A DNA stretch of 64,000 bases from Strigops habroptila (GCF_004027225.2 NC_044288.2:21834744-21898743), one strand, 5' to 3'; positions 11,707 through 25,959 are shown, counted from the first letter of the stretch. The notes: generated by a model not told the origin, from the letters alone. Translations and numbers: made by a program.

Positions 11707-13580
11707 GGCTGTAGTTGTGCAATGTCTGTGTATGTGTTCGCAATGGCTCGGGGGGTGTGTGTGTGCAGTGACTGCCTCCTGCCACGGAGGTTCAGCGGCT
11801 GCTGCACCAGCAGCACAACCAGTGTGGCAGCACAGGCAGGGGGTGGAGCGGGGAGCAGGGGCAGGAAATGCTGCCCTCACATTAGCCCACCCGGGGGGTG
11901 AATCAGAGCCTTTTCCAACCCTGGCTATTCAACTGTGGATTGATTGAATAAACATGCCATAATAACAGCTCATAACCTGTAAGGTGGCACCCATTAAGTG
12001 CGAGTGCCCTGATCCCAGAGCAGATACCGGCAGAAAGCATCTTGCCTGCTCTGTACTTGGCAAGGAAACCTTGTGCAGGTGAGAAAACAAGGCGAGACTC
12101 TTCCAGGCTCTGCAGGGTTGAGCCTTGTCCCAGAAGGAGTCAGGCCGGTACCCACCATGCCACCAGCACACCCTCCAGCACCAGCATTGCTGTGGGAAGG
12201 GAAGGAAAAACGAGTCCTTGCCTTTCTTTCCTTTTCTTTCGTGTCCATTCTATTCGACATGAGACAGCAAGAAAGACTGCATGACTCAGTTCTTTGCAAT
12301 GCAGCTCCTCCATGGCTTCCTGTGTCTTGGGGACTACAACCCACTGACTGTCCCTATGTCGGCTTTGCCTTTCTAGCTCAATTCCTCTTCTGTGGGAAAC
12401 GTGGGCTCCTCCAGGCTTGGCTTCCCCTGGGCAAACTGCCTGTGCTGCTGGAGCATGGGGTGAGCTTGCGTGGGCCCCAGGTCTCGCAAACACAGACAGC
12501 AGGACATGAAAGCTTGAATCCGTGGAGGATATATGGAGAAAGAGGAGTCACATCTGGGCAGTGCAACACAGCCCAAGCAAAGCCACCCTGAGCAAGAGGG
12601 GTCCTGCCCGTGGTGCTCTGGTGCTGCTGCAGGAACCCATGGGTGCCTGGAGCTGGTGGGACATGGGGCTTGCTTGCATCTCCTCACCGTGGGCATTCAG
12701 AGCAGGTTTGCTCCGTGGGTCTGGTGCGAAGTGCATTGTCATGCACTGATAAACTCTAACAATAGGGTGAGAATCTCTCTTGCATTGTTGTCAGGTTTCA
12801 AATCTCCCATGGGCTGGAGCAGAGACAACGCTCTTCTGGTTTGCTCCTTTTCCATCTCTCATGATTGGGGCTGAGTGGGCAGATCTCTCTAGAGCAAGGT
12901 AGGCAGGGAGCTGCGAGCTCCTTTCTAGTTTCATGCTCTTTACACTGTGATGTGTCCTCCAGGACCTCTTGTTTCCATTTTGTTGGATGAGAGGCAGTGT
13001 GTGGCCCATTTCTCCCCTTCAGATCCATTCCCTGAGCTCTCAAGTGGTTACCTGAGCAAGGGGAGCTGAAGGGAGCAGCTCCAGCACGCCCAGCCCTTGT
13101 GCTTCCCACAGCTCTTGAGGTGCTGCCTATCCAGAGATCAGAGGAATTGCAGCCTGTATCGGCCATCACTGAGAGCCCAGGAGCTTCCAAAGCCGGGAGC
13201 AAACCTTGCTCTTCATGGGCACTTTGATGAGTGCTGGTCAAGGAGAGGTTGAGTTTGCAGGGTCTTTCTGTAGTGCTGCTCATGCCTCCCTGCTTCAGGG
13301 GTCTCTGCAGGCCACTGATGCCCTTCCTACAGCTGCTGGTGGGAAGGTGCCACCTCCACCATCTAGAACTGAGGATACAGTGTCCAGGGTGTTGCAGGCT
13401 CAGGGGCATCTCCCCATCATCCTTATCCTGTCACCCCTACACCTCCATCACTGCTGGTGCTGTATCATCTGCCCCCAGTGCAGAACAAGCTGCACTGACA
13501 GAGCAAACATCTGTACCTCAGCCCCACAGCAATGCTTCTGCTGTAGTCCCCACTGCAACACCCCTGTCTCACCAGCAATG
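11707..13580. other. Intergenic, no gene recognised
   Basis: Mixed sequence without a recognisable exon or repeat. A G/T-rich GTGTGTGTGTG stretch occurs near 11754-11766. Confidence 0.5.
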
Positions 13581-13735
13581 TCATAGATCATGGAATCACA
13601 GACTGGTTTGGGTTGTAAGGGACCAACCATCCAGTTCCAACCCCTGCCACGGGCAGGGACACCTTCCACTAGAGCAGGTTGCTCCAAGGCCCGTCCATCC
13701 TGGCCTTGAACACTTCCAGGGATGCCGCCCCCTAC
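13581..13735 (-). mobile_element. CR1 LINE 3' end fragment
   Basis: TCATAGATCATGGAATCACAG is followed by GGTTTGGGTTGTAAGGGACC, TTCCACTAGAGCAGGTTGCT and CCTTGAACACTTCCAGGGATG. Reverse complement of the CR1 3' terminus, about 155 bp, 5' truncated. Confidence 0.92.
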
Positions 13736-16700
13736 ATCAGACTCCCCCCCATCCACCCCCTTGTCCTTGCTGATGCATTTCCCACTGTCCTGGCATTCTG
13801 CAGCCACCCTGGGGAGGAGGCAGGGATGGATCTAACCCCCCCGGCTATTTTCCTAGTGTGTCTCCCCAGGAGCTGCACCTCCCACCGTGTCTGCAGGCAG
13901 CGTGGGGAGCTGCCAGCACGGCTGAGCTGCCTGGGCACTCATCTCCGCTGCGAGGGCTGTGCCACGGAGCCCACGCCGGCAGCACTGGGTCACGCTGCGG
14001 GACTCATTTATATCGCTCATCACAGCATGCGGTGGGTGCTTGTCTCTGCTCCGGGTGCTTCTGGCTCTCCACTAGCAGGTGGCCCACTGGGGTTTGCTGG
14101 CAGCAGTCAGGGGAGGGTATTTTTAGCTCCCCACTCCCTCTTGCTGTGGGCGGTATATGGCATTTTATTTGTTGTTAAAGTATTTGTAATTAGGGTGGCA
14201 GGCTGCTTACACAGCAGGAGCGACGGCACCGGGCTGAAACGTGCTGAAGGTACCAGCGCTAACCCCCAAGGCGCTGGGGCAGTGGTCCCGCAGGCTCCCC
14301 CTGCTTCCATTGCCCAAAGGTCCGGTTGGCTCTCCCCATGCCACAGGGAAGCTAGATAGAAATGTCAAGACCCAAGTCCTGAGCTGTAGGTAGAAGCACA
14401 GCTGAACTTCCAGGGTCACAAATCCATCTGTGTTTACACAGGCACCACCGGCTCAGGCTCTGTGTGAAAGCATTTGGGTGTCCTACCTCACAGCATCCCT
14501 GGGAGACACCATCTCTAATCAGGCAAGCGCTGCCTCCTCTTCTTAGCCTCCATGTGTCCATGCCCAGGTTGGACCCACTTTTCCTCATGCCAGCCCCTTG
14601 GCTCAGCTCCTGGTATTCCCAGGCCTGCATCCAAGCTCCCTGCCTGTCCCACTTCTCCGTGCCTGCCCTGCGCATGTGTCTCTGGGGAAGAAACACCTTG
14701 TGCCAGTGGAATAGTGCCCTGCAGGAAAACACTATCGAACCTGTTGGGGTAGCTCTCTGCAAGGGAAGCCTCTGCGTCTCCTAAACGCCCGCAGGCTGTT
14801 GGAGCATCCCTGGCACTCTCTGCATTCCCTGGCATGGGCCAGAGCCCTGCTGGAGGCAGCTCCGGTGCACGGGGCCAGGAGTAGCATCATGCTTGCTGGG
14901 AACCCAAGCAGGGTTCAGTGCATGTGGGCTGCTGCGTGGCCAGGCTGCAGGGCTGCAGCACAGCAGGGAGGGTGAGTCCAGCCTCGGCTCCTTCGTGCAG
15001 GGGTGTCACACACACCTCTGGCTCCATGGACCACGCTGCTCCCCCTCCATCCCTCTCCCCACACAGGCTGCAGGGGCTGATGCTCGGAGCACGCCGAGGT
15101 GTGTTTATGTCAGAGCCAGACTTTCAGAAGCTGGCAGCAGCCCAGGTTTGCTGCTGCAGCTCCTTGTGCTGGCATTAGAAACCCAGATCAGAGGCAGGGG
15201 GAGCATTCACCAGTGTTCCCGGCTGCGGGAACTGCGTGGGAATGGAGCACAGGGGGGAACATGCAGGCTGGGAAAGCAGATGCCAAAATAAACCTTGGAG
15301 ACATCTCCCAGTGCTGGATGTTCTGCCCTGGACCCTCTGTCGCCCCCAGCATGATAAGGTGTGTGCTGACACACGCTCTGTGTGCGTGCACATGCGTGTG
15401 TCCGTGTGTGCAAGCTCATGGGTGTCTCCTTTGCAGTGACACAGCTCTGGGGAGTGCCCAGGCATGGGCAACCACCTTAGACTGGACCTGTTGCTGCAGC
15501 CTCTCCAGTGCCTGCATGGCAGAGAGCAGACAGGAGCTGCCTGACTCACTGCAGGTCCAGACACTGTGGGAGGGCTGGTTTCAGGCCCAGGCTCTCAGTA
15601 TGACCAGTGACAGCTCCTGGCTTGTGCCCACACCACCAGCTGAGGCAGGACCCCAGGTTCAAAGGTGGTGTCTCATAGTCGCATCACTTGTGCGTGGCTC
15701 CACCTGAGAGCTTAGGAAGAATTGAGGGCAGAATTTCTGCCAAACAGTAGTGCATTTGGTCCCTGCATGTCCAAATGATATCCCCATATGGGTGGGAGTT
15801 CACACCTTCATATGGATCCATGTGTGTGCTTCCTCAGGAGCTCAGCCAACACCACTGCCTCAACACCACCAGTGTGTGTATGCACACAGGCATGGTCAGG
15901 GTGGGTGCCTGCATGTCCCCAGCAAGCCAGGCTGCATCTCAGGGTAGCATCCGGAGCAACCAGGGAAGATCATCATTCTGAGGGACCCTCAAGCCTCCTG
16001 CCCTTGTTGCAGCACTGGGTCTGCAGCAATGCCCCACGGGTGCTGGACGAGCAAGTGGAGAAACCTTCCAGATGCAGGATGCTGCAGTAACCGTGGATAC
16101 CAGCAAGGTAATTGGTGAGAAAGGCAAAAACCTGCAAAAGGCACCTGCTGCTGAATTCAGCCATCGCGAAGCTCTTTGAGGTTGTGGCTGATTTACACAT
16201 CAAAAGAGGGAGCTGAGAAAAGCTTGCCAAAAGGTTGCAGCTGAACTGTGCTCAGGTCTGCACCCAGATGGCTACTGGCCTCTGCAGATGGGATAGGACG
16301 TGTTCCTCTCAGCTCAAACTGCCTCCCCATTGGGTCTGCTCTGAGTTGTCCCTTTATAGGCTGTGGCAGAGATGGACACCTCTGGAAGACAACTTGTGAC
16401 ATTGTTGGGAAGCTCCAGGACAGGACTCTGGATGGTTCTGGAGCAGCCATGGGCTCAGATCCTGGGGCTTGGCTATGGGAGGGAATGACTAGTGGGATGG
16501 AAGGCACCACTGCAAAGTTTCCATGGGCAGGGATCCCACACGCGTGGGGCTGGACAGCCACCAGCTCTGATGCCTTACCTGCTGCGATAGGGGTTGTTTC
16601 CTCAGCCTTTTGTCTCGTGCTTTGCACTGTGGCCTTGTCCCAGGCTTCTCGGAGGGATGGGCAGTGGAACAGGCATTCCCCTGGTTCCTCTCTTGCCCTC

Positions 16701-17724
16701 CCACCATCAAATGGTTTCAAGGGAGCTGGCACCATGTGCACACCCCCAGCAGATCAGGATGGAGGGGATTGGTTTCTAAGCAATGGAGAATAAAAGCTTT
16801 CTGAAGGATTGGCTGGAACCACCCAGATGTTGCCACCAGTTTTTCAGGCCAAAATATCATCATTCATTTCAGTTACAGCTCCTTCTCCTGCTTATGGAGC
16901 TGGGCCTGGAGGAGAACAAGAATAGGGTGCAGAAGGAGAAGGCTCAGAAGCTGTTTCACAAGGGATCTCTCCTTGGACCATCTTCATCCTGCACATGGCT
17001 GAGCTGGTGCTCGGTGAGAGCAGAGGCTCAGCTGCAGGCCTGGGCTCAGTGGCTCCAGCTGCAGCCCTTCAGGGTGGCAACAGCAATTTCCATGGTGCTT
17101 TCCAGCCTGTCAGTGGGGCAGGCTGGCTCCTGAGGTCCTGCTGAAGGGGATAGGCACCGTGTGGTCCCCATCTGCTAATACATTGTCCATCCAGCTCCTC
17201 TCCTCCCTTGTTTCCCAGCTGGGCTGTACACACACTCAGTTTTGGACGTGCCTTCACTGGGCTCTCAGGAGGCTGCTGACAGCCAACACTGCCCTATTCC
17301 AAATACCAGCTCCCAGGATAGCTTCTCTGGCACATTGCATGGGGCCAGGGTGAAGTCCCCCTGAGTTCTTGGTGCTCACAAGGGATGCACTTTTCCATGC
17401 TTGCCCAGCAGCCCTTGGCCATGGCATTTTCCAAGCCTCGGGGAAGCTGTTTGCCAAATGCCATTGAACCACTGGCTTGTTCTCCTCCAGGGATGTGGGG
17501 ATGAGGAACAAATGCCCAATGCTCAGCTGCCTTATAAAGCAGGGAAGAGAGGAGCATCCTGCATCACCCGGAGACCTCCCGCAGCCAGGCAAAGCCAGGA
17601 GCGCCGCTCAGGAGCCGGGGTCAGGCTGGAGAGCTGGGCTGCCCCCAGGGAGCAAGGGGACAAAGCGGTGGCCTGGCAAAGGCCGGCCTCGGATGCAGCC
17701 CACATCAGCAGCCTGCCTGGAGTC
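13736..17724. other. Intergenic, no gene recognised
   Basis: Contains a GT/CA-rich stretch at about 15358-15415 and several open frames without known domains. A region at about 16070-16300 reads amphipathic peptides in two frames broken by stops, but I cannot match it to a gene. Confidence 0.5.
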
Positions 17725-17910
17725 TGTGTATTAGCCGTGAATTAATGTCCTGCAGAGGCTGGGAACTGGGATCATGGGGGGATTAAAGAGGCATTACCCC
17801 TTTGTTAAAGCTGATGTTTTTGGGATAATCTGGAAGCTTTAGCTAATACATTATTACAGAAACTCCTTCAATCACAGCGGCAGACAGTAAGCAGATTTGG
17901 ATATTACTGC
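17725..17910. promoter_or_regulatory. AT-rich candidate conserved non-coding element
   Basis: A sharply AT-richer block in GC-rich surroundings, with several TAAT homeodomain cores (GAATTAATG, GCTAATAC, CATTATTAC) and GGGATTAAAG. No open frame spans it and it resembles no repeat I know. The regulatory role is inferred from composition and motif density only. Confidence 0.3.
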
Positions 17911-19149
17911 AGAACTGCACAGGCCTGATGCTGCTATTCTTCTCTGCCTGGGCAGCATCATGGCACAGCCATGTGTGTGTCCTGCCCTGAGAGCTCTGCA
18001 GACACCCTGTGTCTCAGAAGAGATCCCTGTCTGGAGATGCTCCCTGCACAGCTAAAGGAAGGCTGTGTCTTGGCCAAGGCCTCCTCTGGGAGCAGCTTTG
18101 CAGCCACTCAAGAGGCTTTGTCCGTGGAGGAGAGCACTGGGAGCATCCAGCCTGGGTAGTTCCAGACCAAGCAGATGAAGCACCTCTGGAGCAGGAGGAA
18201 GCTGCTGCTGTTGGCACACACGTCATCAGCTCATCGCTGGCCTGGACTGTGCTGGTGGGGTCAGGTCCTCATCAGCAGACACAATGGCAAGACACTGATG
18301 GTCTGCAGTGTGCCTCTCCTCTGGCTGAGGATGGGTGACACCTCCTTTTCTGCTGGTGCACCCCTGTGCACCCATTTTCCCAGCCTCAGTGTGCCACCTC
18401 AGCTGAAGGCACGTCATTTATGCATCCCCAAAGCTCATGCATCAGCATGAGCCCAAGCTCCCTGCCTGAGCAGGGTGGAATGCCCTTCCCTTCCCATGGA
18501 GATTCCTGTTTAGGCTGTAAGTCTGGTACAAGCCAGAGCTGGATTTAATCTCAGTCCCTGCCCATGACTTTGCCTCTGATCCTGCCCCTTGGTAAGGTTG
18601 TGAGTCCCACAGAGCAGTCCTGGAGGCAGGGTTATTAAAGCTGCCATCGCTGGGATCGAAGGAAGGGCAGTTCTCACTGTGACACATGTAGGAGTGGTGG
18701 ATGGAGATTGAGGAGGCTCAAGCCTGGCCCTGCAGAGCTGCAGGAAAGGCACAGACCCGAATGTGGCAGCATGCAATGTGACGGGACTCGGGCTCGAGCC
18801 TGCTTAGCAGTGCTTTGGGAACAACTGGGAAGAGAAACAGGGAAGGTTCATATTGCTCTTACGGCAGATGCATGAGATTGTTTGAGCCAAATGCTGTTGA
18901 GAAAATAGATATTAACCTCCAGAGAGCTAACAGAAAGAGAGAGAAAGCAGCGGGTAAAACGTGGGATGGAAATGGGGAGGCAGGGATGGCTGAGAGCACA
19001 TACAGCAACACAGGGCATGCGCGGGGGAGCCTGCTGGGAATGAGGGCATGGAGAGACGTGATGGAGCTGGGGGACCACACGGCCAAACAGGGGGGCATCC
19101 CGAAGGGAAATCCTCATTCAGGAGCCCTGTTCCCAAACTCATCCTCCTC
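17911..19149. other. Intergenic, no gene recognised
   Basis: No supportable exon. The sequence from about 18850 becomes purine-rich and may be the decayed 5' part of the LINE remnant that follows. Confidence 0.45.
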
Positions 19150-19460
19150 AGGCAGAGAAGAAAAAGGCAGAGATGGAGGATTCGAAGCTGGATCGCACGA
19201 AAGGTAACAAATCCCCAAGCCTGGATGACACATCTGGAGTCCTCAAAGAGCTGGAAACCAAGTGCCTAAGCTCTCAGCAATAACACACAAATTCACATCC
19301 TCCAACTATTGGACCGGGGGCAGTAAATGCTGGGCCTACATTTTAAAGAAGGCCCCGGGGTGTGCTAGGGATTACAAACCAATAAGCTTTGCTTCAGCAC
19401 AAGGAAATGCTGGAAACAATTATGCAGGAACATAATTAGAAATCTCATCGAGCTGGGGTT
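19150..19460 (+). mobile_element. Decayed CR1/L3-like LINE reverse-transcriptase remnant
   Basis: Conceptual reading gives SLDDTSGVLKELET, like the GPDG..PRVLKEL region, and then RDYKPISFASAQGN, like the NYRPISLTS motif of CR1-clade reverse transcriptases. The spacing is about right, with frameshifts between them. Sense is +. Very old, no open frame. The subfamily cannot be assigned by eye. Confidence 0.6.
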
Positions 19461-22400
19461 CCTGAGCTACCGTATGCAGCCACTCCAGGCGAGTGCACGT
19501 CCCCCGAGCACCTCCTCCTTTCTAGGCCAGGTTATTCGTAGGTCTGGTCCCCCCATGGACACACAAGTTGTGTCTGTGCAACAGGAGGCACAGATCAGAG
19601 CAAGGATGGAGCAGAGCTGCCGCCGAAGCTGTGAGCAGACCCCAGAAGCTCAGGGCCATCAGGACACTTATCAGAGGGTTTAGACTCTGGCACCCATGCC
19701 AACAGCAGCAGGGCAGACCCAGAGCAGCCCAGGGCGTGAGGCTTTGCCCTGGTGCTCCAAAGAATCACCTCCCTCTTCATTTCCCTGAGATGCTGCACCC
19801 AGCATGGATGCTTGGCACAAACAAAGAGGAAGGAGCACATTCAGGCACAGAAGGGAACCTGCTGTTCATGCACAGACAAGGAGGATGCTGCGGGAACACT
19901 AAGCAGCTCCATCCCTGGTGTTTCTGCACATCAGGATCTGGCCCCTGGCTGAGAACTGGCCTCTGAAACCAGCACCATGGCTCAGGAGTACTGCGGGGAG
20001 GGAAGCAGCCATGTAAGAGGTTGCCATTTGCTCATGTTGTGTCTTTTCCTCATTCAGGGCACATTCTGCACCTCCCCATATTCAGCCACTGATTCTGGGG
20101 ACACCCCAAGGGAGGCAAATCCTGAAGAGCTCAGTCCCATTGGTGAAATCAGCCAAGAGCTAAAACTGCCTCATTTCCTTAGAAAACCAGGCTGAAATAT
20201 AAGGACCATAAACTAAACACCACAATAACTAAATAGCCATCAGCCTCCTGCAGCCAGCCAGGGTGTCCCCATGGGCTGCTGTCCCAGCAGGGACTGGGCG
20301 TGCTGCCTTGCACTGTTGCTGGTCTGGGTTATATGTTTTCAATGCTAACAATAGGATTGCAAAACAAGAATGCATGATGGCATCTGCTGTATCACTTCCT
20401 CCCCTCCCTCTTTCCTAAATAGGTGGAGGGACACGGAAAGGTCCACAGGGTTTAAATACCTGACTCAGGCTGAATAAAAAACACCCCAAAAAAACAGTTG
20501 AGAAAGACTTTTCTATAACACCTTTTGTGACAAACCCCCTGCAAGGAAGCTCAGCCCCATCAGCAGAGGGCCTGATGCTCGGAGGGTACCTCTTTGCCTG
20601 CTCCAGTCCTTTGGAGCTCACCGTGCCCTCAAACCAGCCCCTCTGAGCCCCCCGTTGTTAGGAGGTGGGGGTACAGGCAGGCAGCTGGCAGAGATGAATG
20701 TTTCTGCCCCAGGCTTTTCATGGCAGAGAGAAGAGCAAACACCTCCCTCAAGGGCCTCCCCTGCTGCCTTGTGCCCCGGGCATTCATGCACCTTCCTCCA
20801 GAGCATTAGCACGGGGCACCGCAGAGACTGCAGGCTACTCCGGGGGGATGCTGGCCTGGAATTCCCCACTGCAGCTTCCCACAGCATATGCTGAGGGGCC
20901 TGAGGACATGAAATCAGGAGGGACCCCCGCCCTGGCTCTTAACTGTTGGAAAAGTAGGACAGGTCTTCCAGGCTCTCCTGTGCTCCTTCCATCGCTCCCA
21001 GCAGCTCTCCAGTTCACTCCTGCCTAACCCTGCCCGCTCTTGCTCCACCACTGTAATGCTCAAGCACAGTAATGTTCTTCGTTGAGCTGCGCCTGTCTGG
21101 TGTCTCACAGGACACTAAAACTGCAGGCGTGGAGTCACAAAGAGAAAGAGAAGGGCAGGGAGGAAGAACACATTGCCCAGCCTGGGAACTGCCCCTTTGC
21201 CCCAGCTAAAACTGCCACTGCAGGCAGCTCCATGAGGTACTGGCACTCTCTGCCACCCCCAAGATGGACAAGGAGGTGCTGAGCACCATGCACATCACTG
21301 GTGGGTCTGGTGTCCCTGCGGGGCTGATGTGGCAGAGCAGTGGTGTTCTAACTGCCTTGTCCCCACCTCATCTCCTGTTCCACCCCATCATTGGCCCCTC
21401 TTGCACTTTTGCTCTCAAATCCAGACACACTCCACCCATTTCCAAAACAAGCCCCAGGGCAGCAGAGTCCAGAGCTGGGCACAGCCCTTGTGTCACCACA
21501 CTCATCCCTGCAAGAGGCCGCACCAGGCACGATGCTCACCAACCTTCTGACCCCATTCCAAGCCCTGTCCCAAATGCCTGGATGTGGCCACCCCATTTCC
21601 CAGGAGCTGAGACATCATCCCAGGGTCACCCCACACCATCGCTGGCCCCGGCAGAGCTCCGGTTCCAGCAGCGCAGCTCCAGCTCCTGTCCTGTGCCAGG
21701 CCAGCAGTGACGCAAGTGGCCATGGGGTTGTTTGCCTGCCTTGGCTCCCCCAGCCCCTCTTTTGCCAGGCTCACAGGCGTGTGGGTTGTGGTGCCTCTCG
21801 GGGGCCCTTGCATCGTGCCAAGGGAGCTTTTCTTATCTTCACAGGGATGAAAACCTTTCCGAAATCAAAGTGCCTGGGTGGCTTTGAAGAGTTTCCTCTG
21901 GAGATGAAATAAGGCTGTTCGCAAGCGTGAGCCATCGCTGCTGAAGCTGCAGCTCCTGGTGGGACAGTGACTGGTGAGCACTGGACCAGCTCAGCAGTCC
22001 CGGGGCTACCTCAAGCTGGGCACTTTGGTGACCTCAGCAGGCTTGAGGCCAAAGGAGCCGTCCTCCAGGCTGAAACTTCAGACAAAGCCCACCAACACGA
22101 GGCCTTTCTAGTTCATTTCCCACCAGCTGCATGCTGGCAACTGTGTGGCATGAAAGACAGCCAAAAAAGGAGTGTGTTAGAGGATTATTTGGAGATGATG
22201 TTCAAAGGGCACCCTGCGCCATTAGGTGCTGAGCAAACCCTCAAGTCCTCAGGACCCGCAGGGCCCATCTGGAAGGGAAAAAGAAAGGCAAGGGCCAACA
22301 CAGTAGATGAGCCTGAAGAAAACCTGGAGGAAACCCCCCAAGAATGGGTTGTTCTGCTCTGAGAGGCTGGATGAATGGAGATGTGGAGGGACCAGAGACA

Positions 22401-25400
22401 ATCTTGCTGTGGGCTTGGGGCAGGCAGACATGCTTGTGTGATGAGGGACTCACCAGCACAGGCTGTACCTGCCAGCATGCCCTGGGGAGCAGAGAATGCC
22501 TGGGAAGCCAGGATGCATGTAGATTATTTGTCGTTTGATGTTTTCCCTTTAATACTTCTGCCCTAAAATAAATATACAAAAGTTTAGAGCCCTGCAGGTT
22601 GTGTGTTAGCAAGAGGAATGGAAGACTTGAGTCAGTTACTGCTTTGGAGCAATTGATCCTATCTGTTTGCCAGGATGGGCAAAGTCTGGTCTCCCTGGAC
22701 ACATCTTGCTCCTCATGAACCTGCCCCAAAGCTGTCTCACCACACAGCGCTGCCACCTCTCCTCTGCCTCCCTGGCCTTGCTGCTTGTGCGCAGAGCACA
22801 TTCGCCCATGTGGCACCAAGCAAACTGCTGACACGCTGCTGCATGGACCAGATCTCCTGGGCTTTGGGGACAGAAGGACTTTGTCAAGGGGCAGGAGGGG
22901 TGAGGGATCCCAGGATGCTGGATCCCAGCCTGGGGCAGCGATGCTCAGGGAAGCAGGATTGCTGTGTGCTCTGTGTCAGTGATGTGCCCATCATCCTGGC
23001 TCCTGGGCTCCTGTACAGAGCACAGCGGTGCTCACCACATGCAGCCCATCCCCAGTATGACACCCACTGCATCCCAGGTCCAGCTGATCCCCACACCAGC
23101 ACAGGCACCCTGGCACATCCACCATCCCCAGCCCCACGCGAAGATCCCTTTACAAGGATCCCACATTCCAGCCCTCCAGATGTCCTAGTTCAGGCTCATT
23201 CTCTCCTTAGGGATACACCATTTCTGCACAGGGCTGGATCAGGGCCACCCTGGCCACCCCTGCTGTGCAAAGCTCTCACTGCTGGGACCTGAGTCCCTTG
23301 TGAGAGAGTCTCAGTTGGGCTTTTCAGCAGAGCTCAGCTTGTTTGTCACTTGTTTGGCACTGCAATCCGCTCCACTGGATTTTGCCCTGGAACACTGTTA
23401 GCTTTAGGATATTGCAGAGCAAACAAAGAGCAGACATAAAAGGACAGACAGCACCATCCCTTCAGAGCAAACATAACTCTCCAACCTCCATCCCAGTGAC
23501 AGCAAAGGCCACACAGGTCCACCACTGCTGTCACCTCCCACCCCAGCCCCTTGCTGGCCCCAAGCCTCTGCCTGTGCTCCTGCCTGACCTCCTACCAGAT
23601 ACTGTCTGCATGGCATCAGTGCTTCTCCATTCCCAGCCTGTCCTGCCCTGGTCTTTCCCATCCATGAGCTCCCAGGGACAAGGCTGCCTGTTCCCACCTT
23701 CCATGTCCACAGTGATCTTGTTTCTACCCTGCTGATGCTCATCGCAACTTGGGGTCCCTGCCCTCTATCTCCCTCTTCCTTTGCTGTCTCCTTCCGCTAA
23801 CCTTTCATTAGGTCCCCACCCCTAAGCCTGTCCCTGCCATCTCCTGCCATGTCCGTGCTGACCCTGAGCTCTCCATCTCCTGGTGTCCATGCTCATGGTC
23901 TCTCTGCCCCCGCCATGGTCCATGCGCCATGGTTGGTACCCAGCACCCTCCCTGCCGTGATGCCCATCCCTGACACAACCCTACAGGAGCATAGCTGGCC
24001 AGGGCTCCCTGAGGTGTGTGCCCTGCCAGGAGCAGCAGCAGGGGAGCCCAGTCTCTCCCTTCCTCCATATACAGAGCAGCTCCTCTCCTGCCCAGCCCAG
24101 TCTCTGTGGGCAAGTCAGAGCGTGAGCCGAGTGTTCTGCTGTTGTATGTCCTGTCCTCATGTCAGTCACGTTGGGCAGGGCAGGTCTGAGCTGGTCTCCT
24201 CTCCCCAAGTTTCCTCCCTTAAACTATAGCTAAAAGGTAGGATGTTGTGGAGAGGTCACAGCGGCCCCAACAGTCAACAGCTCCTGTTCTGAGGATGTGG
24301 AAACCTCCTTTCAACCTGCTCACAGAGACTGGACCATCTCCCAGCAGCAGTGGGGGGCTGGATGGAGGTAAGCTGACAGGCAGGAGACCATTGGGCCCTA
24401 ACAAAGGCAGGAAATGGGGATAATTCTCCTTACGGAGGAGGTATGAATAGCAGGTCACCCAAATGAGGTGAGGCCAGCTTAGAAAGCAGCAGGGACATGG
24501 TAGATTCAGCTGGTTCCTGTGCTTCCAGAGCGCTTCCCTCTTCCTGCTCCTCTCCAGCTTCTCCTCCCTTTATGCCAGCTCTGCCAGACCCTCAGCAGCT
24601 CATGCACAAGCAGGACACAAACCCAACAGTGTTCTGGCCAGGGCATGGCTGAGGGTTCCTGCTCCTAGACCTGCACCCTGCCAGGTCCAGGGGTGTAGGG
24701 GTGGGGAGGCAGCAAAGGGTGCCAAAGGACCCCCATACCTTATGCATAGCACAGATTGCTGCTTCCTACCAGGAGCCCAAGTGCTAAGCCCCATGAGCAA
24801 GCCTATGAGTCTGTAGGGGAATAAACCAAGTGCCAGTAGCGGGGATGGGAGGGAGGCCACCAAGTCCCTGGCATGGGAATGGGCATGGAAACAGCAGGAG
24901 CTGCCCCTTGAGGCTGGCTCACTGCCTGAGGAAGCTGAGCATCCCCACAGACTTCTGACAGTCTCTGGGAAGCTCTTCTCAAGTCTGGATCCCAGGATCA
25001 GCTTGGGCATTAAGCACCTAAGCTCCATTTATCAGCAGGGTTTCATATCGGGTGCTCTTGCCGTTTCTACTTGAAGGAACCTCTGGTGCCGCAGAGGATG
25101 GGTGGAGATTGGAGGAACCTTCCTGATCCCTGCAGGAGTCCGCCTGACCCCTGGAGCAAGAGATTGATTAATCATTGCTTGAATAATTGCAGGGCACTGC
25201 AGTCTGTTCCCAATGGCCTGTGAAGGGAAGGGAGGAGGTGGACAAGGGTCCCTTGAAGGCCAGGGGAGGTCACTCACCCCGGCCCATTCGCACATCACCC
25301 TCAGAGCTGCTCCCAGGAGCTGGATTAAATGGTTTCTTTTTCACAGAGTGATGTAATCTCTTTAAAAAGGCCTGAGTGATGCTGTGAGCCCATCATCTCC

Positions 25401-25959
25401 CTGGTAAAACCTCTTCCAACCTTCACATGTTTTCACCTCTGGGACACTGGCTTCCAACCCAAGGCTCAATCTGACCCTCTTCAGCTCCAGCCCTGCACTT
25501 GTTACACCTTTCTGTGGGATTTAATGGTTCCTCACTATCTTTTCCGCACGGGAGGACATAGGCTAGGTCCTAGATCACCTAACAACATACTTTTTAACAA
25601 GCATCACGTCATTAGGTCTGGCTTTCCAGCCTGTGGTCAGGTCTGTGGTCAGGTCTTTGCGTATGTCCCTGCCTTCATCTGAGTGTGGGTGACAGATGCA
25701 GTGCTCTAGCAGTGAACTTCCCTTTCAGATACCTTCAGCTGGGCTCACCAAGTTCATCTGGGGGGACTTAATTCCACTAATTCCCCTTCCACGGACAGAA
25801 CTGCATCATGGATGAGGCAGATACTCCTGCGAGAGCTTTCAACGAGCTCCCTCGGTTGCTGGTTAGAAGCCAGTGTTCATATCTCCATCCTGTACAGGCA
25901 TGCCTAGAGTCATTGCTTTCCAAGATGTAGCCTGGAGGCTTAACATGCAAGCTTCATTT
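19461..25959. other. Intergenic, no gene recognised
   Basis: About 6.5 kb of moderately GC-rich sequence with short unrelated open frames. From about 25350 the sequence becomes AT-richer and may be the outer part of the antisense LINE remnant at 25960-26420. No exon, tRNA or clear CR1 end was found. Confidence 0.5.

Noticed and set aside
16070..16300. Possible processed pseudogene reading amphipathic peptides in two frames
   Set aside because: I could not match it to a protein family; stops interrupt it, and there is no poly(A) tail or target-site duplication. A protein database search would decide.
18815..19210. 130-codon open frame at about 18.8-19.2 kb
   Set aside because: It runs into the LINE remnant, has no domain and lies in purine-rich sequence; more likely transposon-derived or chance.
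21967..22362. 131-codon open frame with a charged C-terminal part
   Set aside because: No recognisable family, no splice-consistent partners, and the length is unremarkable for GC-rich DNA.
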